Assembly: GCA_021809365.1 (NCBI GenBank)
Contig: JAKBAC010000017.1
Span: 1-33,994 of the forward strand
Length of the DNA: 33,994 nucleotides
Source of the DNA: Planctomycetota bacterium
Lineage (GTDB): Bacteria; Planctomycetota; Phycisphaerae; WQYP01
Direction of reading: 5' to 3'
The notes under the pieces are model-generated. The model made no database searches, was not told the origin of the DNA, and was given only the letters and a program-made list of their open reading frames with translations. Both the position numbers and the translations under genes were made by a program. Numbering within the stretch: the first letter of the stretch is position 1; every line of letters starts with the position of its first letter. Positions 24,843 to 33,313 of the stretch are shown here, piece by piece.

Positions 24843-27073
24843 AAGAGCCGCAATGCAATATCCTCGCATGGGTTTCAACAGTCGCGCTGTTTCTGATGAT
24901 GTGCATCCGGTTGACTGTTCCGGAACCGATCGGTGATGGAGTGTGGAACGCGAGCCTCGCGTTTTTGCGGATCAAATCATCCATCGGCGGCAATATGACG
25001 GGGCCGGCGGAGGTGATGGGGCTGGGACTTCTGACACTGCTGGCTTGCGGCCTGGCCATTTTGGCGGTGGGGCGGATTGCGCGCGGAAAGTGGATTCAGT
25101 TGGGAATCATTGCCATGGTTCTGTTGGGCGCGATCGCGGCCATGTTCACAGCCGCCAATCGATTTGCGGCGCTGGTGGGAGTGTTTGATCTGGCGATGGC
25201 GTTATTGGCCGGATGGAGTGCGGAACTTTTATGCATAGATATTCGCCGCCGGCGGTTGTTTCTGGTGCTGCTGGTGGGAATACTTGCCGCAGTGACGGTG
25301 AAGGGACTCTATGAGCACTATGTTGAAATTCCACAGACCATTCACTATTTTCAAACGCATCAGCGGCGGTGGCTGGATAAATCGGGGGTTTCAAAACATA
25401 GCAGCCAGGTGAAATTATTTATCAGCCGACTGCAAAGCGGGGAAGTCAGCGGGTTTAGTATCTTAAGCGACACATTTGCCGAAGCGCTTATTCCGCTGCT
25501 GCTGGTGGGCCTGGTGCTGGCGGTGACGGGGCTGTTATCAACGGGTATTCAAAAGCCTGCCGCTATGGGTAAAGAAAAGGGGAAACCCGGCACCGCCCCA
25601 TCCATGCCCCGAAACAAGCCGGGCGAGCTGGCGATTCCAGATCAAATCGTGCTCGGCGGTACACTGCTGATGCTTGGCCTTGCGGGAATCGCGGTGCTCA
25701 TCTTTACGCGCAGCAAGGGGGCGGGTGCGAGTTTTGCCATCTGTACCATGCTCATGGCCATCGCCTGGTGGCAGCGGCGTTGGCTTTCAGCAAGGGGGAA
25801 GATGGTGATCGTGGCGGCGCTGCTGTTGATTGTCCTGGGCACACTGGGGCTGGTGACCTATGGTGTAACGCATCATGGATTGCCAACCCGTGATTTGCTG
25901 TATCGCTGGGACTATTGGACCGGGGCGGCCCGCATGATTCAAAGGCATCCAATGACCGGTGTGGGTCTAAATAATTTTGGCTATTACTATACGCAATATA
26001 AACCTCCCAGCGCACCGGAAGATGTTAAAGATCCCCACAATATGTTCATCCGCGTCGCGGCGGAGGCGGGGTTGCCGGCGGCGATCGGTTTTGTAATACT
26101 CGTGCTCTGGGGGTTCCTGGCCGCAGTACGGGATCAAAGGCCCGACACACCTGTGGACGATTCGCAACCATTGCCGGCGGCGGGATTGGTGGCTTTCGCT
26201 CTGGCGTGGTGGGGTGTGCGATTGCTCCTGTATCATCCAGGATTCGCCACTCCCGGTGTGCCGGGCTATCAGATCATACTGTCGCTGCTCTACGCGGCGG
26301 TGGCAATCGGAGGGATGCTGCTGGCCAATCGACTGCTCCGCGTTATCAATCCAGAATATCAAATCGTGGTGGCAAGGGCCGCCGTGCTGGGGGCGGCCGG
26401 CATGGTGCTGTACGATCAGATTAACATGGCCCTGGTGACTGGTCCGGCGGCAATGTTTTTCTGGATTCTTCTGGGATGTTTCGCGGCACGCCCGACCAGC
26501 ACCACATCCGTGGAAAAAAATCATGCGGTCAATATCGGCGGGAGAACCGCCATTGGCGCAGGTACGATTCTTGGCGGGAGTCTGTGTGCGATGGCAATGC
26601 TTCTGGGCGCGACGCTCTGGATTCCCACGGTTCGTGGAACATTGTCCTGCGATCCATCAATGTATAGCGATGTATTTCGGCGGGCCGTGGCGGCGCATGA
26701 TTGGCCGGCCGCACTAAAGGCGGCGGATGCGGTATTGGCACGCGACAAACGCTCTCAAATTTGGCTGCAGCGGAAGATTGGTGTCGCGATGCGCCTGGGC
26801 GTCAATCCACGCGAAGATGTGCTCAAACTGTTATCCATTAATCGCACCGATGCCCGCGTGCGCTTACCGTATGCCCAAACCAGCCGGGCGGGTTTGACCG
26901 TGCCCGAACGAATCGCACAATTGAAACTGGCGTTACGGCTCAACGCCGCGTTGCCGACCGATGAACTGGAGCGGCTGCGCCCGGAGGAGGTGCGGGCGAT
27001 TCAGAATGAAATCGCAACCATGCAACGTACCATCCACCCACCCGCGACCAGCACCCCTACGCTTACACCATAG
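24839..27073 (+). CDS. O-antigen ligase/polymerase (Wzy/WaaL-like) with C-terminal extension
   Basis: 744 residues with ten or more membrane helices. The central Wzy_C region (about residues 280-430) shows the usual pattern: FTRSKGAGASFAICTML, then YWTGAARMIQRHPMTGVGLNNF in an external loop and DPHNMFIRVAAEAGLPAAI (the HN-x-F/Y-L motif). Such proteins join or polymerise lipid-linked saccharides at the periplasmic face. A soluble C-terminal part of about 120 residues (WPAALKAADAVLARD and later helices) resembles a TPR-like extension. The gene overlaps the WecA-like gene by four bases. Whether it acts as polymerase or ligase cannot be decided. Confidence 0.88.
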   Translation: MKEPQCNILAWVSTVALFLMMCIRLTVPEPIGDGVWNASLAFLRIKSSIGGNMTGPAEVMGLGLLTLLACGLAILAVGRIARGKWIQLGIIAMVLLGAIAAMFTAANRFAALVGVFDLAMALLAGWSAELLCIDIRRRRLFLVLLVGILAAVTVKGLYEHYVEIPQTIHYFQTHQRRWLDKSGVSKHSSQVKLFISRLQSGEVSGFSILSDTFAEALIPLLLVGLVLAVTGLLSTGIQKPAAMGKEKGKPGTAPSMPRNKPGELAIPDQIVLGGTLLMLGLAGIAVLIFTRSKGAGASFAICTMLMAIAWWQRRWLSARGKMVIVAALLLIVLGTLGLVTYGVTHHGLPTRDLLYRWDYWTGAARMIQRHPMTGVGLNNFGYYYTQYKPPSAPEDVKDPHNMFIRVAAEAGLPAAIGFVILVLWGFLAAVRDQRPDTPVDDSQPLPAAGLVAFALAWWGVRLLLYHPGFATPGVPGYQIILSLLYAAVAIGGMLLANRLLRVINPEYQIVVARAAVLGAAGMVLYDQINMALVTGPAAMFFWILLGCFAARPTSTTSVEKNHAVNIGGRTAIGAGTILGGSLCAMAMLLGATLWIPTVRGTLSCDPSMYSDVFRRAVAAHDWPAALKAADAVLARDKRSQIWLQRKIGVAMRLGVNPREDVLKLLSINRTDARVRLPYAQTSRAGLTVPERIAQLKLALRLNAALPTDELERLRPEEVRAIQNEIATMQRTIHPPATSTPTLTP

Positions 27074-27179
27074 TATCTGTGACAGTTCCCATCCGGGGAA
27101 TCGGGTAACAGCCGGCGGCGACAAACAACCGGAGTTCGGGGTAGGTAGTCGGCGACATTGCGCTGCCGCGCGCCAACAT

Positions 27180-27204
27180 GTTAGCCGGTGGGTTTAACCC
27201 ACCG
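27180..27204 (+). repeat. Palindromic unit (module C)
   Basis: gttagccgg leads into a perfect 19-base palindrome, cggtgggtttaacccaccg. It lies in a 510-bp gap between the ligase and aminotransferase genes, followed by module D copy 1. The rest of the gap shows nothing recognisable. Confidence 0.8.
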
Positions 27205-27299
27205 ACGTGCCCCGGAGAAAAATGACGGGGCGAACCCCAAATTACGCAAATCGACGACGGCGACGCAAGGAGTATCCGTATCATCCGCCCAGTCCGGTG

Positions 27300-27394
27300 T
27301 TCGTTTACTTCCCGCGACCCCGCGATGCAAAATCGCGTCTCGCGCTTTCCCCGAAGGCCCGGGACACACTTGGCAGAACCTGTCACATAACCCC
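27300..27394 (+). repeat. Dispersed repeat module D, copy 1
   Basis: Begins gttcgtttacttcccgcgac, continues with the hairpin cgcgat-gcaaa-atcgcg, and ends with acttggcagaacctgtcaca. The same order is found inverted at 17541-17680, and its end is found at 14891-14914. Confidence 0.7.
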
Positions 27395-27583
27395 TAAGCA
27401 CAGAGACTTTTGGTCATTCTTGACAGCCCCGCAGTGCGACAATAATATTTGTCGCAGGTGCGGAATAATTATTGGGTGGTGGACAATAATCGAGAAAATG
27501 TTATTTTTGCACGCGTCCAGTGCGTGAGCCGGGGACCATCGAAGCTTGGGCGCAAGAACAAGGGGCGGAATATTATTCAAGCG

Positions 27584-28792
27584 GTGAAACCTGATTTGCC
27601 GGCAATTGCCGGCGGCGAGCCAATACGGCCCGCGGATCGTTTTATCATCTTCGGCGCGCCCGTGATAGGCCCTCCGGAAATTGACGCGGTGGTGGACTGC
27701 ATGCGCAGGCGTTGGATTGGATCGGGACCGAAGGTTCATGAGTTTGAAGAGAAATTTGCGCGCTACAAAAACATCCCCCATGCCGTGGCAATGAACTCGG
27801 GAACGGCGTCCATCCATATCGCCCTATTGGCATTGGGGATAGGCCCGGGGGACGAGGTAATCACCACCCCCATGACGTTTTGCGCTACAGTTAACGCGGT
27901 GATACATACCGGTGCGACACCTGTACTGGTGGATTGCCGCAGGGACAGCTTTAACATCGACCCAGCACAAATTGAGGCCAAAATCTCGCCGCGCACGCGG
28001 GCGATATTGGTCGTACATATGTGCGGGCGCTGTTGTGATATGGATGCGATACTCGCAATCAGTCGGCAGCATGGGCTGTTCGTGGTGGAGGACTGCGCCC
28101 ATGCGGTCGAATCGCTGTATCATTCGGTTCCCGCAGGCACCCTTGGCGATATTGGCTGTTTCAGTTTTTACGCCACAAAGAACATAACAACCGCCGAGGG
28201 CGGGATGTTAATTACCCGAGATGCTGAAGTTGCCAAAAAAGCCCGATACCTGTCAAACCATGGTCTGAGTCTGGATGCGTGGCACCGTTTTGGCCCGCGC
28301 GCGGGCCAGCATTACGATGTCGTGGCGGCTGGATTTAAATACAACATGCCGGATATTACCGCGGCAATTGGTATTGCTCAGATGGATCGACTGGAGGCCC
28401 ACGCCGCGGACCGGCAGAGAATCTGGCGATTGTACCACGAAAAGTTGATCGATCTGCCATGTCATCTTCCGATGGAACCCGAGCCTGACACCCGTCATGC
28501 CTATCACCTTATGACGATTTTGCTTGACTTGGAGAAACTGAAGGTGGGTCGTGCTGATATCGGTGCGGCCATTCGGAGCGAAGGCGTGGGCGTTGGTGTC
28601 CATTACCAGGCGGTCCATACTTATAGTTATTACGCGAAGCGATTTGGAATCCAACCCGAAGGGTATCCCAATGCCAACGACATTGGAAAAAGAACGCTAT
28701 CGCTTCCATTGGCCGCAGACCTGACCGACGCAGATGTCGATGATATCTGTCGTGCCGTTTCGCGCGTGCTGCGGTATTATTTAAAGAACTGA
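27584..28792 (+). CDS. DegT/DnrJ/EryC1 family PLP-dependent sugar aminotransferase
   Basis: Adds an amino group to a keto-sugar nucleotide, or a related reaction, in the cytoplasm, and supplies amino sugars for surface glycans. The GTG at 27584 is preferred (402 residues, conserved N-terminus LPAIAGGEPIRP). The frame extends to 27449 but without support, and the ribosome-binding site (aggggcgga) lies rather far upstream. Fold-type I motifs are RRRWIGSGPKVHEFE, MNSGTASIHIALLALGIGPGDEV, VVEDCAHA (D170, pyridine nitrogen) and the Schiff-base lysine in FSFYATKNITTAEGG (K199). In the 129-bp gap to the next gene only a 12-bp palindrome (gcaccatggtgc) was noticed. Confidence 0.92.
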   Translation: MKPDLPAIAGGEPIRPADRFIIFGAPVIGPPEIDAVVDCMRRRWIGSGPKVHEFEEKFARYKNIPHAVAMNSGTASIHIALLALGIGPGDEVITTPMTFCATVNAVIHTGATPVLVDCRRDSFNIDPAQIEAKISPRTRAILVVHMCGRCCDMDAILAISRQHGLFVVEDCAHAVESLYHSVPAGTLGDIGCFSFYATKNITTAEGGMLITRDAEVAKKARYLSNHGLSLDAWHRFGPRAGQHYDVVAAGFKYNMPDITAAIGIAQMDRLEAHAADRQRIWRLYHEKLIDLPCHLPMEPEPDTRHAYHLMTILLDLEKLKVGRADIGAAIRSEGVGVGVHYQAVHTYSYYAKRFGIQPEGYPNANDIGKRTLSLPLAADLTDADVDDICRAVSRVLRYYLKN

Positions 28793-28921
28793 CCGCAGCG
28801 GGATATTTGGCGCTGCAAGTCTGAAGCCACTGCGTCCCCCGCACCATGGTGCGCGCATTGATGTGCGTGGGTGGCTGGAACCCTGTGGCTTCCCGGCTGA
28901 CCAATGATTGTGAGGAAGGTC

Positions 28922-30046
28922 ATGAGCTTAATGGAAAAGGTTGTCCTGAAACTGGACAAAACGCGCAATCGGTGCAATGAGAAGTGGTGGAAGGCTCGCG
29001 AAGCATGGACGGCCACCCGCCGCCAGCGCCATTACTGGTCCAGCGTTACCCCGCGCAAACGCGTTGTAGTGATGGTCGTTCCGGCGGTCAATGTGGTATC
29101 CGGGGGACTGATTTCGATCTTTTCCATTGGCCGCGAATCTCGTGCCGTCGGACGGGATATGGGCTTTGACGTTCAGATGTGTGTGCCGCCCGGCTCGGTC
29201 CCGTTTTCCCGGAACACGCGCTTTGTGAATGATGAAACCATTGTGACACTCGATCAGGTTATGGCAAGGTATGATCGGCCAGAGGCTTTGTGGATACATG
29301 TCGCGGCCAGTATGGCCAAGGATTTTTACGCGTCGCTGGGTGAACGGCATCAAACATGGATACGTGGTGCCACGAGATCATGGCTTAATGTGCTTAACCA
29401 GAATATAGACCTCATGCCCGGTCCTGATTTTTTGCACGGCCTCAAATCGCTGTTTACCGATGTCACGGTGACAGCATCCAATATCGTATATATGACTCAG
29501 TCCGAGCGGGACCGGCTCGGTGTACCCCTGCATCGCTTATCCATTTACCTGGATCATCGCGACTATGAAAAACGCGGCTTCGCCCGCAAAAAGGATATCA
29601 TTGTCATTTCGCCGGATCGTTCGCCACACAAGGAGGCTTTTCTGGCGATGCTTGAAGCGAAGTATCCATGGCTTGGCCGCAAAATCGTGCAACGCATGTC
29701 GTATGAGGCATATAAAAAGCTTGTCGTTTCAGCGCGCTGGTCAATTACGTTCGGGGAGGGCTTTGACAATTATTTCCGGGAGATGATTTTTACCGGCGGG
29801 ATCGGCTTTACGGTATTCAAACCGCAATTCTTCCCCAAGGCGTTTAAGGGTCAGACACCGGTTTTTGACAGCTATGAAGATTTACTGGCGCGTTTTTCTG
29901 AAGTCTTTGAGAAGCTTCACGCCGACCCCGAACTTTATGCGCGCGAAAATACAACGCTGCTCCAATTGCTCAACGGTATCTACAACCGCGATGAGTACCG
30001 CGCCAACATTCGGCGTTACTATCAGGAGAACTACGATTATAAGTAG
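28922..30046 (+). CDS. Glycosyltransferase-like protein of unrecognised family
   Basis: 374 residues from the ATG at 28922 (GAGG six bases upstream; ATGs at 28904 and 28931 are possible). There is no signal peptide; the N-terminus is basic and possibly membrane-associated. After RVVVMVVPAVNVVSGGLISIFSIGRE, which looks like the first strand and glycine loop of a GT-B fold, the middle is not recognisable. The C-terminal half has KDIIVISPDRSPHKEAFLAML and SARWSITFGEGFDNYFRE (G278-E279-G280-F281-D282), which resembles the GT-B nucleotide-sugar site (xGEGFG/E-type). Given its place between the aminotransferase and sulfotransferase genes, a role in building the same glycan is likely. The donor and acceptor are unknown. 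Confidence 0.7.
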   Translation: MSLMEKVVLKLDKTRNRCNEKWWKAREAWTATRRQRHYWSSVTPRKRVVVMVVPAVNVVSGGLISIFSIGRESRAVGRDMGFDVQMCVPPGSVPFSRNTRFVNDETIVTLDQVMARYDRPEALWIHVAASMAKDFYASLGERHQTWIRGATRSWLNVLNQNIDLMPGPDFLHGLKSLFTDVTVTASNIVYMTQSERDRLGVPLHRLSIYLDHRDYEKRGFARKKDIIVISPDRSPHKEAFLAMLEAKYPWLGRKIVQRMSYEAYKKLVVSARWSITFGEGFDNYFREMIFTGGIGFTVFKPQFFPKAFKGQTPVFDSYEDLLARFSEVFEKLHADPELYARENTTLLQLLNGIYNRDEYRANIRRYYQENYDYK

Positions 30047-30209
30047 GCTGGCCCCGCGGACAACCTCCCGGGGTGCTTCCGGGCGGCAGTTGCGGGCCAA
30101 ACCATGGTACCATAACATCATCAACATGCTGTGTGATTCGCGTTGAGGCGCGTTGTATCGGGGTGGAATCGGTGTTGCGTGTTGCACCCATATTTTCCCA
30201 GGAGCCGGA

Positions 30210-31175
30210 ATGGAACACATGATGGGTGACGTTGTCGCGGTGGTGGGAATGGGGCGTAGCGGCACAAGCACCATAGCCCGCGGACTGCTTGCCATAGGCG
30301 TGGACCTGGGGACCAACCTGATGGCGGCCGACCCGCAGGTGAATCCGCTGGGATTCTGGGAGGATAACGATCTGCATGCGTTATGCGAAAAATTACTTGT
30401 TCACCTGAAAATGCGCGGCGACTCGGTTCGCACGGTGCGTGCGGCGGAATGGGCGTCGCCTGAGGTGCTGGAACTCAAAACACGGGCCGTGACGTTGGTG
30501 AAAGAGCGCGTTACCGCAAGCCGCGGGAATATCTGGGGATGTAAGAACCCCCGCATGGCTCTGCTGATGCCCTTCTGGCTGGACGTATTTGCCGAGGCAA
30601 ACTGTCGTGATCGGTATGTGGTCGCCATCCGGAACCCGCTGAGCGTGGCCAATTCGATCCGACGTCTCGGGGACGCCGATCCACGCAAAACCTACGCCGT
30701 GTGGATGGCGCATAATATGGGAGCCATGCAGGCCGTGATGCGGGGCAAATCCTGCGTGGTAGTGGATTATGATTTGCTTATGGCGGAACCGCGGCAACAA
30801 TTGCAGCGAATGGCGTCGCGGTTGGGACTTGCGGCTACAACGCACAGAGATGCGGACATTGATTTATATAGTAAGGAATTTTTGCGCGGCGACCACCGCC
30901 ACTCCACGCACACGATCGCGGATATGAACCGCGATGAGATGCTTCCGCGTTCGATTGCCCAGGCCTATGAACTGCTTTACGAAGCGGCTCAAGATCGTAT
31001 ATCCACAGCAGACACAGCGTTCGCGGGTCAATGGCACCAGGTGGTGTCTGCACTGGGGGATGCATGGAGTCTGCTGTCATATTTTGAAGTCGCTGAAGAA
31101 GCAGCCCGAGTAGCCCGGAAACACCGCGGGATCTGGCCATTCCGACGTAGGACTCGTGCACCAAAGACAGAGTAG
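30210..31175 (+). CDS. Sulfotransferase family protein (PAPS-dependent)
   Basis: Would transfer sulfate from PAPS to a carbohydrate or other acceptor in the cytoplasm. 321 residues; the ATG at 30210 has AGGAG five bases before it. The 5'-phosphosulfate loop VVGMGRSGTSTIARGL (11-26) and the 3'-phosphate site VVAIRNPLSVANSIRR (R141, S149) are both clear, as in bacterial Sulfotransfer_3-type proteins. The C-terminus is basic (RKHRGIWPFRRRTR). It lies within the glycan locus, so the target is probably the saccharide being assembled. No sulfate-activation genes are in the window. Confidence 0.88.
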   Translation: MEHMMGDVVAVVGMGRSGTSTIARGLLAIGVDLGTNLMAADPQVNPLGFWEDNDLHALCEKLLVHLKMRGDSVRTVRAAEWASPEVLELKTRAVTLVKERVTASRGNIWGCKNPRMALLMPFWLDVFAEANCRDRYVVAIRNPLSVANSIRRLGDADPRKTYAVWMAHNMGAMQAVMRGKSCVVVDYDLLMAEPRQQLQRMASRLGLAATTHRDADIDLYSKEFLRGDHRHSTHTIADMNRDEMLPRSIAQAYELLYEAAQDRISTADTAFAGQWHQVVSALGDAWSLLSYFEVAEEAARVARKHRGIWPFRRRTRAPKTE

Positions 31176-31208
31176 TCGCGCCTCGTCGCGGCCTCACTGG
31201 TGGTTGCC

Positions 31209-32768
31209 ATGGATGAAAAGTTAAAAATCTGTATTGTTCTTGCGACTTCGGCAGCAAACGGACAAGTTGCGCCCGAAGACCAGGCTCTGGCGGCAATGTC
31301 CGCTGAACTTGCCAAAAGAGGGCATGAAGTTGTGGTGGTTGGCACTGGCCACCGAGCGGGATGGGCCGCCAAAAAATCATGGCCCGTCCGCGTACGATAT
31401 GTCTTCCTGGACCTGACGCTATGGAGCCATCTTGAATATCCACGGCATAGTTGCGGCAGCTACGCTGTATTTCAATGGCTCAGAAATTCCGAACCCTTTG
31501 ACCTGGTCATCTTCACCGAATGGAACGCTACGGGGTTCTATAGTCTGGTGGGGAAGCATCAGGGCTTGGCGTTTGGTACATCGCGCATGGTGATCTGTGC
31601 CAGCGGCCCAACCGCTATGCGGCGCGAAGCTTCGCTTGATTTTTTAACGGATTGTGACATATTGGAACGCCAATTCATGGAGCGGCGGTGCGTGGAATAT
31701 GCTGATATTTTGCTGGCGAGCACGGAAGTAATCGAATTCATGCAGCGCGAGCGATGGCACCTGTCACGGCAAATCCAGATTTCCGCATCCCGCGGTGACG
31801 GCGCATCACCGGAAGTTTTTGCGGCGGACTGGATCGATGGCTTGGATCGCGCGTTCGATCAGATACGGGATGCCATCGCCGACGGGGCTGCCTCAGATAC
31901 GCCGCCCCCGTCAATTAGCGTTTGCATCACGCATTTTAACCGTCCCTTATTTCTGGCACAGCAATTGGAGTCACTTCGGAAGCAGGAAATTCCGCCGATC
32001 GAGGTACTGGTTGTGGATGATGGCAGTACCAACGACGACGCGCTGACCTACCTCAAATCTCTGGACAGTGATTTTAAGACCATTGGCTGGAAAGTTATTT
32101 ACCAGCCAAATAAATATTTAGGCGCGGCGCGCAATACCGGGGTTCGTCATGCCCGGGGTGATTATGTTTTGTTTTTAGATGATGATGATTATGCTCAGCC
32201 AAGTTTGGTACGCGTCTTCGGAGCGGTCGCGGCGAAAACCCACGCGGATATTATAACCTGTGGAACCAATCTCTTCAGGAGCATTGACCCGCCTCAACTG
32301 GACGACCGGCCCTGGCGGCTGCTGATATTCCCCGGGGCCGCAATCGCGGCAGGAGCGTTGCGTAACGTTTTTGGCCCCAGTAGCGCGTTGGTTAAAAAGA
32401 GCGCTTTCGAGGTTATGGGCGGCTTTTCTGAAATTAAAGGTGTCGGGAGTGAAGATTGGGAATTATATGCCCGGGCGGTGCTTGCCGGTTATCAGCTTGA
32501 GTCCATTCCGATTCCCTTGTTTTGGTACCGCATTCGCCCCGGAAGCATGGCGCGCAGTACGCAGTTTGGCGCGAATCTGCGGCGCGGTTTATCGCCGTTT
32601 CTTGAGGTCACACGCCCGGAACTCAGGGAAACTTTGCTCTTTCTACACGGCTACTACTACGCCCATTTGAACAAGCGAGATGGAATACTTAAAACATTGG
32701 AAAAAAAGGCGCGAGCCATGCGCAAGCAACTTCTGGGGCGGATAATTCACGCAAGACGCGGTCGATAA
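31209..32768 (+). CDS. Two-domain glycosyltransferase: GT-B-like N-half fused to GT2
   Basis: 519 residues from the ATG at 31209 (an in-frame GTG at 31200 is also possible). The first ~230 residues look like the acceptor half of a GT4 enzyme: LKICIVLATSAANGQVAPED, then AELAKRGHEVVVVG and ADILLASTEVIEFM. The matching nucleotide-sugar half is missing. From about residue 235 a complete GT-A family 2 domain follows: SISVCITHFNRP, VLVVDDGS (DDGS 270-273), GAARNTGVRHARGDYVLFLDDDD (324-327, the DxD-type site, quoted only in part here) and GSEDWELYARA. The active part is probably the GT2 domain; the front domain may bind the acceptor or partner proteins. Confidence 0.88.
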   Translation: MDEKLKICIVLATSAANGQVAPEDQALAAMSAELAKRGHEVVVVGTGHRAGWAAKKSWPVRVRYVFLDLTLWSHLEYPRHSCGSYAVFQWLRNSEPFDLVIFTEWNATGFYSLVGKHQGLAFGTSRMVICASGPTAMRREASLDFLTDCDILERQFMERRCVEYADILLASTEVIEFMQRERWHLSRQIQISASRGDGASPEVFAADWIDGLDRAFDQIRDAIADGAASDTPPPSISVCITHFNRPLFLAQQLESLRKQEIPPIEVLVVDDGSTNDDALTYLKSLDSDFKTIGWKVIYQPNKYLGAARNTGVRHARGDYVLFLDDDDYAQPSLVRVFGAVAAKTHADIITCGTNLFRSIDPPQLDDRPWRLLIFPGAAIAAGALRNVFGPSSALVKKSAFEVMGGFSEIKGVGSEDWELYARAVLAGYQLESIPIPLFWYRIRPGSMARSTQFGANLRRGLSPFLEVTRPELRETLLFLHGYYYAHLNKRDGILKTLEKKARAMRKQLLGRIIHARRGR

Positions 32769-32829
32769 TATCCATTGAGATCACGCCGTGCCACGATGCA
32801 TTCGTGACGGACTTGTTGAAGGGAAGGCT

Positions 32830-33313
32830 ATGAATAATCGGAACATCCATGACAAATCAGGGCACTCCGAAAGGAACTCATCCCGCAGGTCTCGCCGTTG
32901 CGCAGCGAAGCGGGCCATGCGCAGCTTTTACGCCGATTACCTTTCGTGGAGCAAGGATCGCTACCTGCGTTTACTGGCACGCCATCCGAGGATTCCGCTG
33001 CCCGGACGCCGATGAAATCAGCATTCCTAAGGTTACAATTCCTCAGTTATTACAAATGGATGGCTTTTCGGATAAACGCATTGATCTGCTCAAATGCGAT
33101 ATTGAAGGTGCGGAAGCGGATGTCTTCACGTGCGGGGCCGCATGGATTCCACTCTTACGTTATGTATCGGTCGAAACCCACCCGCCGCTGACGCCTGATG
33201 GCCTGCTGCAGCTTATTTCGGCCGCCGGGGTGCCGCCGCCGCGGGTCTTGAGCGCTTCAGTCAATGATGCAGGCTTGGGGCTGGTGCTTTTGGTCATGCA
33301 CCAAGGCTCTTAG
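32830..33313 (+). pseudogene. Broken FkbM-type methyltransferase gene (internal deletion and frameshift)
   Basis: A good ribosome-binding site (AAGGGAAGG just before the ATG at 32830) opens a 61-residue frame ending in FYADYLSWSKDRYLRLL and a stop at 33015. The continuation is in the next frame from about 33010: EISIPKVTIPQLLQ, then RIDLLKCDIEGAEADVF and YVSVETHP. This is the C-terminal half of FkbM methyltransferases (I-D-x-L-K-x-D-x-E-G-x-E). The SAM-binding middle (normally VGANxG and following) is absent. This indicates loss of about 100 or more codons with a frame change. A functional short protein from the second frame alone (start 32849) cannot be excluded but is unlikely. Confidence 0.75.

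Noticed and set aside
28841..28852. 12-bp palindrome gcaccatggtgc as an operator
   Set aside because: It is a single short palindrome without a nearby regulator or second copy, so there is too little to support a binding site.
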